A stretch of DNA of 64,000 nucleotides, taken from NCBI GenBank assembly GCA_028095005.1, contig CM051459.1, forward strand, positions 120,191,431 through 120,255,430, read 5' to 3'. Made by a program: the position numbers and the translations under genes. The notes beneath the pieces are model-generated. The model worked only from the letters and a program-made list of their open reading frames with translations, was not told the origin of the DNA and made no database searches. This stretch comes from Rhynchospora pubera (taxonomy: Eukaryota; Streptophyta; Magnoliopsida; Poales; Cyperaceae). This document shows positions 32,759 to 43,750 of this stretch, in pieces (position 1 is the stretch's first letter; the number at the start of each line of letters is the position of its first letter).

Positions 32759-35700
32759 TTGTTATCATCATTCAAGAGAAGTGCTTGGATCATAGATAGT
32801 GGTTGTTCACATCACATGACGGGTGATGAATCTTGTTTCAAGACACTTGAACCTTTTGATGGTGGTGAGGTTACTTTTGGTAATAATCTTAGGAAGAGCT
32901 CTATTATTGGTATAGGCTCGGTTGGAAACCAAAATTTAACGGTTTTTAATGTTTACCTTGTGGATGGTCTCAACTACAACCTTTTAAGTGTGAGCCAATT
33001 ATGTGATGCGGGGTATTATTTGAAGTTTGATCACTCCTCTTGTTTTGTGCATCAAATTTCGGATAATTCACTTGTTTACACGGGACAAAGGAAAAAGGAT
33101 GTCTATTACTTGAACTTTGATCACTTCACAAATGGTGAACAATGCTTTAGTGCCATAGCTACCGGTTCATGGTTATGGCATAGAAGACTTGGTCACGTTT
33201 CTCTTGACTCCATTAAGAAACTTGTGAAATTGAAACTTGTCCGTGGTCTTCCATCACATAAACTAGACTTAAATGGGTTGTGTGAAGCTTGCATGAAAGG
33301 CAAGCAAACCAAGTCTAGTTTCAAAACCAAAGAGATCATCTCAACCACTCAACCTTTGCAATTGCTTCATATGGACTTGTTTGGACCAATCAATGTCTTG
33401 AGTATTAGTAAGAAAAGGTATGTCTTTGTGGTGGTAGATGACTATAGTCGCTTTACTTGAGTTTTCTTTCTTGCTCATAAGGAAGAAGCATTTAACCATT
33501 TTGTTAAATTTAGCAATCGGGTTGAAAACGAAAAAGGGTTGAAAATCTCTAGAATTCGTAGTGACCATGGAAGGGAATTTGAAAATGCTAAATTTGATGA
33601 ATTGTGCATAGAAAAAGGATATAAACAAGAGTTTTCCGCTCCACGCACCCCTCAACAAAACGGTGTAGTGGAGAGGAAGAACCGAACCTTACAAGAATTA
33701 GCACGCACCATGCTACATGAATTTGCGGTACCCAAATTTCTTTGGGCCGAAGCGGTAAATACGGCATGTCATGTAGTAAATCGTGCATGCATTCGTTCTC
33801 AACTCAAGAAAACTCCTTTTGAATTATGGTTCGGTCATACTCCTAATATATCCTATTTCCGTGTATTTGGCTCCAAATGTTTTGTCCTTGATGAGTCTCC
33901 TAAAGTAACCAAGTTTGATGCCAAGTCTTTGTCCGGTATTTTTGTTGGTTACTCAACCACAAGCAAAGCGTATAGAGTCTATTTGCCAAACTCAAAGGTA
34001 GTTATTGAGTCCATTAATGTCAAGTTTGATGAAAAAGTCCTTGAGGAATCCAAGGAAGGTAACTCTATTGTAGGTACACAAGTGGAAGAAGCTCCACAAG
34101 AAATCGAGTCACAACCTCAAGCACAACCACCGGTGATTATTGAGGAGCCTTTGAACCGGGTTGATGACATTTTGATAGGGGGAGAGACTCATGAGGAGGG
34201 CATCTTAGACACAACTCAAAATGAAATGCCTCATGATGATCCTCAACCTCAGTCGTCTCCCCAACCGGTTCATGAGCCTCCCGAAGTGCTTAGAGAAGTT
34301 TCCTCTCATCCTCTTACTAATGTCATAGGTGACCCTAGGGAAAGTGTTAGGACTAGGTCTAGTTTGCACCAAACTATTGGTCATTGTGCCTTTGTTTCTC
34401 AATTTGAACCAAAATCTTTTAAAGAGGCCAATGTTGACCCAAATTGGATTGTTGCCATGCAAGAAGAGTTGAACCAATTTGAAAGGAATCAAGTTTGGAA
34501 ACTTGTACCATTACCAAAGGGTAAGCAAGTTATTGGTACCAAATGGGTTTTTAGAAACAAGCTAAGTGAGGATGGTATTGTGGTTAGAAACAAAGCCCGT
34601 TTGGTTGCACAAGATTTCAAGCAACAAGAAGGTATTGATTTTGAGGAGACCTTTGCACCGGTTGCTCGTCTTGAATCCATTAGAATGCTCTTGGCTTTTG
34701 CCGCTAACAAAGGCTTTATCCTATTCCAAATGGATGTCAAGAGTGCTTTTCTAAATGGTTGGATAGATGAGGAAGTTTATGTCCAACAACCACCCGGTTT
34801 TGTTGACCATTTTAATCCGGACCATGTGTACAAACTTCACAAAGCTTTGTATGGTTTGAAGCAAGCTCCTAGAGCTTGGTATGGTAGACTTTGTACTTTT
34901 CTTCTAGACAATGGTTTTAGTAGGGGCAAAATAGATACAACTTTTTTCACTAAGAAAAGAGATGACCATTTGCTACTTGTGCAAATTTATGTGGATGATA
35001 TTATCTTTGGCTCTACTAATGCAACTCTTGCCCAAGAGTTTTCTTCTTTGATGAGTAGTGAATTTGAGATGAGCATGATGGGAGAACTCACTTTCTTCTT
35101 GGGGCTTCAAATCAAACAACTCAAGGATGGTATCTTTGTGAACCAAGTCAAATACGCCAAGGAGTTAGTGAAGAAATTCGGTGTTGAAGATAGCAAGAGC
35201 TTAGACACACCCATGGGCAAAAGTGCTAATATCGATGCGGATGAGAAAGGCAAGCCTATGGACATAACTCTCTATCGGGGCATGATCGGTAGCCTACTTT
35301 ATCTCACGGCTAGTAGGCCGGATATTATGTATGCCGTATGTCTATGTGCTAGGTACCAAGCCAATCCTAAGGAATCTCACCACAAAGCGGTAAAACGTAT
35401 CTTGCGATACGTCAAGGGTACTCAAAACCTAGGTCTATGGTATGGTAGACAAACCGAACTAGACTTGTTAGGTTATACCGATGCCGATTTTGCCGGTGAC
35501 CGTATGGACCGCAAAAGTACTAGTGGAACTTGCCAATTTCTTGGTGGTTCACTTGTATCTTGGTCTAGCCGCAAGCAAACTTCGGTTGCTCTCTCCACCG
35601 CGGAAGCGGAATATGTAGCGGCCGGTAGTTGTTGTACTCAACTTCTTTGGATGATGCAAACCCTTAGGGATTTTGAGTTAGATTTCCAAAAGGTACCAAT

Positions 35701-35935
35701 CTTGTGTGACAATACTAGTGCCATCCTTATATCCAAAAATCCGGTATTGCACTCTAGAACCAAGCACATAGAGATACGACATCATTTTATCCGTGATCAT
35801 GTTGAGAAAGGTGATGTGGAATTGGTCTACATCGACACAAAGGAGCAAATCGCCGATATCTTCACCAAACCTCTTCCAACACAACAACATCTTGAACTTA
35901 GGTTCAAACTTGGTATGCTTGAACTCAAAGATTAA
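32759..35935 (+). pseudogene. Copia pol (protease, integrase, RT, RNase H), interrupted by a stop
   Basis: Protease has DSGCSHHMTG. The GAG-pre-integrase zinc region (WHRRLGH...CEACMKGKQTKS) and integrase (MDLFGP; SDHGREFEN; QQNGVVERKNR) follow. Reverse transcriptase has FQMDVKSAFLNG, LYGLKQAPRAW and the catalytic YVDDIIFG. RNase H has TDADFAGD, STAEAEYVA and HIEIRHHFIRDH. A single in-frame TGA at 33458-33460 interrupts the integrase core; the same frame resumes at once and stays open to the TAA at 35933-35935. No in-frame ATG opens the frame near 32759, as expected for a gag-linked polyprotein. It is not expected to make a full polyprotein. Confidence 0.92.
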
Positions 35936-36059
35936 ATTTATGCATGTCATGGTGTTGTCTTTGTTGTTTGGAGCTTATTTCAGTTTAAATTGGTTGAAAA
36001 CCTTGAAAACCTTGAAAAATAAGTTTTTAACTATTTCGGTCTTAATTTTCTGAATTTTC

Positions 36060-36610
36060 TGGTTTTCTGTTGACTCTGGCGTTACACAACGCCATTCAGC
36101 GTCGTGCAACACAAGAGTAACGTTAGTTTCAAATGAATTTGTGCTGAATTTTGAATTCTGTCGAGTTAAACGTTGTACAACGCTGCCTACCGTTGCACAA
36201 CGCTTGGTTGACTTTTTCTTGTAACGTTGCACAACGCTGACTATCGTTGTACAACGCTATCTGTTTTATTTTAATTTTCCTTTGCTGAATTTTAAAATAT
36301 GTCGCATTCAACGTTATACAACGCTGGTTACCGTTGTACAACGTCTGTCTGTTGTTTTTACTTAACGTTGTACAACGCTATTCACCGTTGTAAGACGTTG
36401 ATTTATCTCTTTATTCTATTATTTATTCTTTTTTTATTATTTTATTATTTTGGCTTTAGTGTTGTACAACGCCCTTTAACGTTGCACAACGCTGAGTTGT
36501 AGCGTTACCCATCGCTACTCAGCGTTGTACAACGGAGCAGTCAGTCTCTGCTCAATTTTCGTTGTTTTGACTCCTGCGTTGTACAACGCCCTTTGGCGTT
36601 GCTTAACGGT
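36060..36610. repeat. Second GCGTTGTACAACGC palindrome array, before ORF3
   Basis: At least fourteen copies of the same motif that fills the LTR U3 (CGTTGTACAACGC, CGTTGCACAACGC and variants), arranged in pairs 20-30 bases apart. It ends about 50 bases before a CT-rich leader. The segment is not simply a copy of the LTR: the spacers differ. Confidence 0.85.
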
Positions 36611-36619
36611 GGACGCGTT

Positions 36620-37006
36620 TTTTAACTGTTGCGACCCCACCTCTTCTTCTTCTTCTTTCTCTTCTTTCTCAAAACCGAGCCCTCTTGTATTTTTCTCTCT
36701 TTCTCTCCAACTCACACCCTTTCATCTCTCTCTCTCAATACTCCCTCAATTCTCTCTCTCCACTCCAACCAAAACCACCAAATTACTCTCCTCTCTCTCC
36801 TCTACACCCTCATACCCTCAAATCACTCTCTCTCTCTCTCTATCTCTCAATTCACCGAAACCCTAGCCACCGCCATCACCGTCAATTCCGGCGATCCGAC
36901 CGTCGGATTTTCAATCGGCTTCGGCTCTGTGCTCTCCAAGGCCATCTCATCCTCTCCCGCTCTTCAATTCAAAGGTTTAACCTCATCCTTTCTCTCTCAA
37001 TTTTCA
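36620..37006 (+). promoter_or_regulatory. CT-rich 5'UTR-like leader of Copia ORF3
   Basis: Dense TCTCTC and ACCCTC runs, then GAAACCCTAGCCACCGCCAT, look like a plant gene leader. It is open in the ORF3 frame from 36629, but composition suggests it is untranslated. With the palindrome array upstream it may be an internal promoter. Confidence 0.4.
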
Positions 37007-38317
37007 ATGGCACCAAAACCCGCTACCAACAAACGGACCAAGCGCAACCCCAAGGGTGCCTCCTCCTCCAACCCACCGGTTCAAACCGATCAAACCGATC
37101 AACCGATTCCAATGGAAATACCCCCGGTACCCGTGGATTGGACCCTCTCCTCCTCAAACAATTACCTATTCAAAGACTCGGTCTCGTACATGCATTTTTG
37201 CCAATACCGCGATGTCAATCGCGAGTGTTCCGAGTGCTTCTACTTCGAGCACCCCTATGGTGTCTACCACTTGAATCCAAGAGAATTGACTTGGATCAAA
37301 CAAAGGATCGAATATTGGAACATGGCGGGTCTTCTCGCGCATTCTCAACCATACAACCCGTCCTTAATCAAGCTTTTCTATGCCAATCTTACCATGACAT
37401 GGACCGATGGCCACCCAACCGCAAACTCCTATATCCTCGGCCGCCATATCTCAATCACCGAGGAAACATTGGCCAACCTCCTTAGCCTCGACAATGACAA
37501 CTTGGAGATTTACATTCATGCCAATTGGCCCCGCGAATTGCCTCCGTATGACGAATACCACCGCTTCTTTTATTATTGGAGGAACTTCAACGTTCGCCAA
37601 TTCACCGCCACCGAGCTACCGGCCTTGCACCTCCTTCTCTTCCTCTTCATCAGTAACATTATCACTCCGAAGGCAACAATCAAGACCAATGTGGAGCAAT
37701 TCGCCGTGTTTCTCCTTCGCTCCCTCCTTGAGATGAATCAAAAGGTGAATCTCCCTTACATCATGCTTGCTCATATGGCACGGGTCGATTCCTCTTCTCG
37801 CTTCTCATTTCCATATGCCCACATCATTCAATCTATTCTCATTGAAAACGGCATCCCTCATGACACACCTCTTTGGGGCGAACCCGTGCCCGAGAATGCC
37901 ATTGCTACTCCCGAAAATCTCATGGCACATCTCAATGTTACCGGATGGACGGCCCAAGACGATAACTCTATTGTGCCCGGTGCATTCCACCGCAATAACT
38001 ACATCTTCCGCCCCAATGCCACCATCAACCAATATGAGGAGATAGGCAATGAACCATTGCATGTGCCCGGAGGACGGATGGAGGGTCAAGGCGCACCTCA
38101 AGACTTCCATGCCTATCTTGATGCCAAATTCGCCGCCTTGACCACTCACATTGACACGCGGTTCAACACAATTGAAGAAAATTTGACCGCTTACCAAGCC
38201 AAGACCGATGCCTCGATCACTCATCTCAAGGATGAGATGATCAACCTTTGGGGAAAGATGGAGCTCCATCTCAAGAGGGGATCCGGTAGTGGTGCGGGTG
38301 ATGATGATGAGGAGTAG
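37007..38317 (+). CDS. Sirevirus ORF3 (envelope-position, plant transposon protein family)
   Basis: 436 residues from the ATG at 37007 (MAPKPATNKRTKRNPKG). A basic N-terminus is followed by a globular part (YFEHPYGVYHLNPRELTWIK; SLIKLFYANLTMTWTDG; SYILGRHISITEETLANLL) that fits the putative plant transposon protein family common in plant LTR elements. It continues with a helical part (LLFLFISNIITPKATI) and a C-terminal coiled-coil-like segment (FAALTTHIDTRFNTIEENL), ending in acidic residues. It lies where the env-like ORF of Sireviruses sits, but I see no signal peptide and only one modest hydrophobic stretch. An envelope role is not supported by the sequence. The function is unknown. The frame is intact. 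Confidence 0.75.
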   Translation: MAPKPATNKRTKRNPKGASSSNPPVQTDQTDQPIPMEIPPVPVDWTLSSSNNYLFKDSVSYMHFCQYRDVNRECSECFYFEHPYGVYHLNPRELTWIKQRIEYWNMAGLLAHSQPYNPSLIKLFYANLTMTWTDGHPTANSYILGRHISITEETLANLLSLDNDNLEIYIHANWPRELPPYDEYHRFFYYWRNFNVRQFTATELPALHLLLFLFISNIITPKATIKTNVEQFAVFLLRSLLEMNQKVNLPYIMLAHMARVDSSSRFSFPYAHIIQSILIENGIPHDTPLWGEPVPENAIATPENLMAHLNVTGWTAQDDNSIVPGAFHRNNYIFRPNATINQYEEIGNEPLHVPGGRMEGQGAPQDFHAYLDAKFAALTTHIDTRFNTIEENLTAYQAKTDASITHLKDEMINLWGKMELHLKRGSGSGAGDDDEE

Positions 38318-38629
38318 TCGAGCCGAAACCGTCTCCAAGCCTTAGCCCTCTCCTTTCTTTTTATTTTGCTTTTCGTAGTTTCTTTGCCTTTCGTATCTTT
38401 TTTGTGATTTCTCGGTGTTTTGGATGTTTAAGTTTGTGCTAAATGGATTTGTTTTGTTTTATGGTTGTTGTATGAATTATGTTATGCTTTAATGAATTAT
38501 GTTGTGCTAAATGGCTTCGTTTTTAGCTCTTTTTATTTTAATATGCATGCATGGTCTATAATTGTTAGTTTAAGCCCTCATTAAACCTTGTTAGATACCC
38601 CTAATCAAATGAACTTAGTGGCCAAATTC

Positions 38630-38799
38630 TTTTCGAAAGGGGGAGGATCGTTATGGTTCTTATTCAAGGGCGTTTTGGGTATTCTTTTCCCTAATTGCAA
38701 AAAGGGGGAGAATTAGGTAATTTGGGTTATTCCGCCTTGTTGTATCAAGTCCCAAATATACCTTAGGTGTTGTTTTGCAACTCGGCAAAAGGGGGAGAT
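38630..38799 (+). promoter_or_regulatory. Three polypurine-tract-like stretches
   Basis: GAAAGGGGGAGG at about 38635, AAAAAGGGGGAGAA at about 38699 and AAAAGGGGGAGA at 38787, the last directly touching the 3' LTR and so the functional plus-strand primer. Multiple PPT copies are a known Sirevirus feature. Confidence 0.8.
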
Positions 38800-40371
38800 T
38801 GTTGGTTAAACATTTTCTCTCGATTTGCCGATTTGCAAAACAACACCGAATCCTTTAAACTAAAATTTCTTTTTGGTGTTTTATAGCTAAATTTATTGAA
38901 GAATGGATTAAAGCAAGTGTGGCACTCAGTTTGGAGCTTCAAGAGATTGCTTTGGTCTAGTTAGAGTCAGTAATTAAGGTTTAATTAAACTCTAAACTAA
39001 TCTCAATCAATTTGCTGGTAAAATGCTCAGTTTTTCTGTCCAGCGTCATACAACGCCAGTTGCCGTTACACAACGCTGAGTTAATTCGATTTTAAATTGC
39101 AAAATCTCTGACAAGGTTGGAACAGCGTTACACAACGCTCAGTAGCGTTGTGCAACGCTAGTTCATTTGTTTTTAAACCAGTTAAATCCATTATTTCCCC
39201 TTGTCAGAACGTTATACAACGCTAAGTAACGTTACACAACGTTTCTACTCCTATGTTGTGTAACGCTACCCAGCGTTGTACAACACAGTATGAAACAGGC
39301 GACTCTGCATTGCTCAGACATCGATCTGCATCGATGCTGCATGCATGCTGCCATGTTCCATGCATTGTAGCGTTGTGTAACGCGCTAAACTTCGCTCAGA
39401 CTTCGCTTTTTCTCTCTGGACGCGTAGAGCAACGCTGAATAGCGTTGTGCAACGGCGACGTTGTGTGACGCCAGTCAGCGTCGTATGACGTTCTGACAAT
39501 GTTGTTTGAGTTTGTCAGTTCTGCCTTATTCGTTTTCTTGACTTCGTTGTGCAACGCTACCAAGCGTTACACAACGCTCTGACAAGTTCCAACGGAACTG
39601 TCGAGCTTTTGCTTTGGATTTTGCTGAAGCGTTGTGCAACGCTATACAGCGTTACACAACGCTCTGACAACTCATAACGTTATTGTCTGTGACCGTTTGA
39701 TTTTTCAACGGCTATTTAGGCGTTGTACAACGGCATATAGCGTTGTATAACGCCAGAGTCTGTTTTGACTGGTCTTTGGAGCTGTTGGCGCCCTCTATAA
39801 ATATGGGGCCTCTTGGAACTGTTTAGATACTTTTGAAACCTTTGAAACTCCTCCCTTTTGAGCTCCAACCAGTTAGACATTATACTCTCTTGTGTTTGAG
39901 CATTATTTTAGCAAAATCATTGAGATTAGAGTGTGCTAAACCAATCCACTAGTGTTAATTGCTAGATTTGTTGAGTGATTTGGTTAGAGCCTCAATCCTT
40001 TGTGTGTTTGAGATTGTTTAATCGAGTTAGGCCGATCCACCTTGAGAGTGTTTGTAACAAGGTGATTTGGTTCGAATTTGTAGTCCCGTTCGTGTGGAAT
40101 TGAACGGAGCGCGCCCATTTCGAGGTTGCGAAACTCCCGGAGACGTACGACTAAGGCTAGCACTTCCTAGCGGGTCGGAACTCCGTAATACATCGCGTGT
40201 TCAATTTCTCTCTCTCTTTCTCTCTTTATTATCTTGCCATACTTGAATTGCTTGTGCTTTGATTGTTTGTGTTAGACCAAGTTTGAATTGAACCAAATAT
40301 TGACCATACCGGTTTAGAAATTCGTTTTTGTGCCTATTCATCCCCCTCTAGGCCTATTTTTAGGGACAACA
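38800..40371 (+). repeat. 3' LTR of the Copia element
   Basis: Same length (1572 bp) as the 5' LTR, with about seven substitutions by eye (for example AACATTT/AAAATTT near the start and CACCC/CATCC near the end). TATA box at about 39796-39803. Confidence 0.95.
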
Positions 40372-40463
40372 GTGGTGTCCTTAATTATGGACACTGAAGG
40401 AAGCTAAATATTTTGTTTGATTTTTTTGTAGGATAAAAATATTTTGTTTGATTTTGGTGTCAG

Positions 40464-40749
40464 GTATGTACGGGAATACAAGGCTAATGGTTCATTCCCT
40501 GCATCTGAGGGTACAGAACATGAGCGGTCGTGGCACTAAAATAAGATTGCATCTCAGGGTGCGTTTGGATCATTAGAAGAAAGAAGAAGAAGAAGAAAGA
40601 AGAAGAAAAAAAATTATAAACAATCCAAACTATTCACAAAGTTACACACTTCCCAATACTTCTTTCCACTTCTTCCCTTCTTCCCACATCTATCCAAACG
40701 CACCTCAGAGAAGAAGTCGAGGAGTATCCGAAAGAATGTAAATTAAAGG
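40464..40749 (+). pseudogene. Captured exon fragment of unknown gene, split by MITE copy B
   Basis: After a CAG acceptor one frame reads YVREYKANGSFPASEGTEHE, then RSWH, a stop, and NKIASQ. After the MITE it continues REEVEEYPKECKLK and ends at a plausible donor (AAAG|GTAACTT). Reading through the MITE without it keeps the frame, which supports a real exon. I do not recognise the parent protein. The stop shows it is dead. Confidence 0.4.
40557..40704. mobile_element. PIF-like MITE, copy B
   Basis: Ends GGTGCGTTTGGAT / ATCCAAACGCACC, direct repeat TCA(G) on both sides. The left arm is GAAGAA-rich and the right arm CTTCTT-rich, so still complementary. The core CACAAAGTTACACACTTCCC is the same as in copies A and C. 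Confidence 0.75.
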
Positions 40750-42046
40750 TAACTTATTCATCACATTTTATGTTCTCTTCTGATTACGCACAAGTCTTTT
40801 TTTATCTATTGCTATCAGTTATTTCCTTATTGTATAATTTCCAATCTCAAAGGCACAACCAAGAGTTGTGCCCATTGACAACAGGTACAATTTGTTATAA
40901 TAAAACAAATTTAGTTGCAACTTGCAACGCACGACATGGAGAAATATGAAATTGAGTTAAGAGATGGAAATCTTTGTAGTTCATTTTTCATTACTGCTCA
41001 CATGTTAGGAAACCTAACTGATACAATAATTATGATACTATGGGCAGCTTCAAACCTGACTTGCAATTAAATGTTGTTGAATGGTGAAATTGGTCACAAA
41101 GTTCAACCAACTCTTGGTTATGATCACAATATTTTTTTGTTTCCTCAAATATGATAGTAAATCCATGCTTCTGTCCAGTAAGTTATTAACGAAAATAAAA
41201 CTTAATTAGGTCCACATATTTTCTACATTTATTTATTTTTTTGATTTGTTGATTAATATTTTTTTAGAATGATGACCTCAGATAAGAAACTGAATTGTTT
41301 ATTTTGTTGTTCCATATTAATCAGCTAATCACATAATTGATTAAATCAATTTTTAGATTGTTTATTATTGTTCTAACAAGAACGAAAAATAAAAATAAGA
41401 CATCTGGCATTTTGCTTTGGGTGGTTACAACTGAGCATGGCAAGGAGGAGATGACCTACACGCATTCATCCCTCTATCTTCCAAGAGTGAGCAACAGGCA
41501 CCAGCTATCACCAAGCTTGAGCTGGTGTTGTAGACACACTAGGCCATGGGAACAAAGTTCTAAATAAATGATATGTTATTATGTATAATTTATTTTTCTT
41601 AATTTTTAAAGGGAATATAGATTAAAACATTCTACTGAATTATGTAAGGTTACTTTATTATTTGTCTCCAAGATTGAATTACAATTTTCAATATAATGTT
41701 TAACACAGTATGTGGGTATTATGGTATTATACGATTTTCACCATTTTATATTTAAGATTTAACTATTTAAGTTGCTAATTTTTCTTTTAAATTACTCATA
41801 CTTTGGCTAATTGTTTACTGATGCTTATTTAAGTTTTCTACATGGTGCCAATTCTTCAGTCGTTGAGTTAAGATTCATTTTACAGATGTTTAAAATAAAA
41901 ATCAATTTTCATTGTGCAGGCTGATTTGAATTTAGAATTTTCTTGTTAAGTATGTTGTGTAGGATATATGAATTATGAAAAAAATTTAGCATGGAATTCT
42001 GTCGATAGTTGTAAAATTTCGCTCATCAAAATTACTTTCCTTACAC
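40750..42046. other. Helitron right cargo, AT-rich
   Basis: Possible exon pieces (for example 41440-41565, with a short open frame) but no protein family that I recognise. GTTGTAGACACACTAG at 41525 echoes 29818, which suggests internal rearrangement. Otherwise nothing clear. Confidence 0.3.
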
Positions 42047-42495
42047 ACACTAGCAGCAGTGCTCACATAATATGTGGACGGATTTTTAATATGTGATATG
42101 TGAAATCGAAAATATTATTTGACACATATATGTTGTCCATTTTCAATATTTAAGTTCAACATTGTCTTGATCTACGCGAAAGGTAGTAACAATATTCGTT
42201 AGTTTGAAACAAATAGAATCAACAAAAGTATTCACTGATATATTTTTTATGTGAAACTTTTTATTGAGAAACATATTTATTTTCATCGAATTATTTTTTT
42301 ATGTTGTTCACATGTCTACTTTATTTGAATATATTTGTTTAAACCGATGAATACTATTGCTACCTTCAACGCCAATGAAGACAACATTGACCTTAAATAT
42401 TAAAAATGAGCAACATATATGTGTCAAATAATATTTTCATTTTCACCTATCACATATTAAAGTTCGCCCACACATTGGGTGGGCACTGCTGCTAG
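42047..42495. repeat. Palindromic 3' terminus of the Helitron
   Basis: The last 450 bases form an inverted repeat with arms of about 190 bases: CTAGCAGCAGTGC at 42049 and GCACTGCTGCTAG at 42483-42495, with matching inner sequence (ATTATTTGACACATATATGTTG and its inverse). The left arm's hairpin is degenerate while the right arm's is perfect. Confidence 0.75.
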
Positions 42496-43340
42496 TATGT
42501 ATAAAAGCAACGAGGAAAAAGCCCAGAATTGCAGCAAGCCAGTGACACCATTAAGCAGAAGAGAAAATAATAAGTGCAGAATGCTAGGGGATTACAGGGC
42601 CTGATCTTCTTGGGCAGGGGCAGAACAGGCATTGGCATGACAGGAAACAGAATGCTAATTGCATTGTAAACCAACCTTCTGCCAAAGGAGATTTGCCCAG
42701 CAATCCGTCTTTGCATTGTTAGGAAATTCATTTAACTTTTATATAAGATGAAGAATTCCAAGCGGCCAGTTAAGATTGGTCTAATTTCTTGATTTTGTTA
42801 AATACTGAGTGAGGATTTCTCATTTATTTTAGATTCATCTCGGTGCTTTTTAAGGAATATTAGTCCATGTCAGTAAGAGTTCATGTCAACTTTGGGTTTA
42901 GGATTCATATGTATTTTTTCTTTATTTGTCACCAAAATGAAAAATAGTGTCAGAGGCTCAGAGCGCTACATTTGACCTGGTTAGTACATCCACATCACCT
43001 ATGCAAAATTCATAGCTTATCACATCCTACTAAATTATGCAGCTAATTCATCTTGTAATCCGTAGAAAAATAAAGTATGATGAAAAAAGAAAGGGCCAAG
43101 AGCGACACAAAATGCTCTTGGGACTGCAAAATTTCAGAGAATGTGGATTACATGCATCCTACCACCATTTTGTCTGAATAAAGTGGAAAATGGGTATTCT
43201 AGAAAAATGTTTTCTTAATTTACTGATCTATTTCAAAATATTGTACTGGTGCTTTTTTTTATCTTTGTTATAATAACCATGAGCATAAATTTTATAACAC
43301 GTGTGTAAAATAAGTAGTGATATATAATCTATTAAAATAT
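42496..43340. other. Copy of the MATH-BTB downstream flank
   Basis: Colinear with 8910-9775, including the small minus-strand frame (42492-42731) starting MQRRIAGQISFGRRLVYNAIS. It is the right half of the flank split by the Helitron. No gene is supported. Confidence 0.7.
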
Positions 43341-43750
43341 GATCATATTAACAATGTTTCATATTTTCTTCCTTTGACAAGAAAAATGAATTGCTTGACT
43401 CATGCAAAAGAGAATTTGCAGTTCAACCGCGTGAGTTAACCAATAATAATGTTTGCTGTCAATGTTTTTTAACGTACGTCAACAAAAAATTACCCTCTAT
43501 TTTCATAATGTACATTGTGACCCTTTTCAATCCTTGTCCCAAGTTTCACTTCAGACCCTAATGATAACATGTAAATTTGTCGTTAAAAAACTTTTGCTTG
43601 ATAGATATGACTCTAATTAAATTTGACCTCTGCCAACTATATTTTCTCTTTTTGCATGCATGCTTAATTATATGCCAATTAATTTCAACTCTTGTTATAG
43701 AATAACCATTAATTTGTTCAGTTCTTAACTTTTTATGTTTGAATTAATCC

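Larger units (their letters stand above)
30167..40371 (+). mobile_element. Sirevirus-type Ty1/Copia retrotransposon
   Basis: Two 1572-bp LTRs starting TGTTGGTT and ending ACAACA, flanked by the 5-bp TSD GTGGT (30162-30166 and 40372-40376). The total is 10,205 bp. After the 5' LTR come a PBS (TGGTATCAGAG, initiator-Met-tRNA type), gag, protease-integrase-RT-RNaseH in Copia order, a third ORF after pol, and three polypurine-tract-like stretches before the 3' LTR. The extra ORF and repeated PPTs are features of the Sirevirus lineage. Only about seven LTR differences are seen, so insertion is recent. Gag is short and pol has a stop, so this copy is defective. Confidence 0.93.
28313..42495 (+). 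mobile_element. Helitron, non-autonomous, carrying gene fragments and a nested Copia
   Basis: The 5' end is TCTCTATCTCTACTATATTA. The 3' end is a GCCCAC/GTGGGC hairpin (42466-42484) followed by ACTGCTGCTAG. Insertion is between A and T with no target duplication, as Helitrons do: the paralogous flank at 8900-8918 reads CTAACATATGTATAAAAG uninterrupted. Removing the nested Copia element leaves about 4 kb. No RepHel ORF is present, so it depends on an autonomous relative. It contains a phytoglobin fragment and other exon-like pieces. Confidence 0.88.

Noticed and set aside
36525..37485. Two other long + frames overlapping the start of Copia ORF3
   Set aside because: They are Ser/Leu/Pro-rich readings of a CT-rich leader and shadows of the true ORF3 frame.
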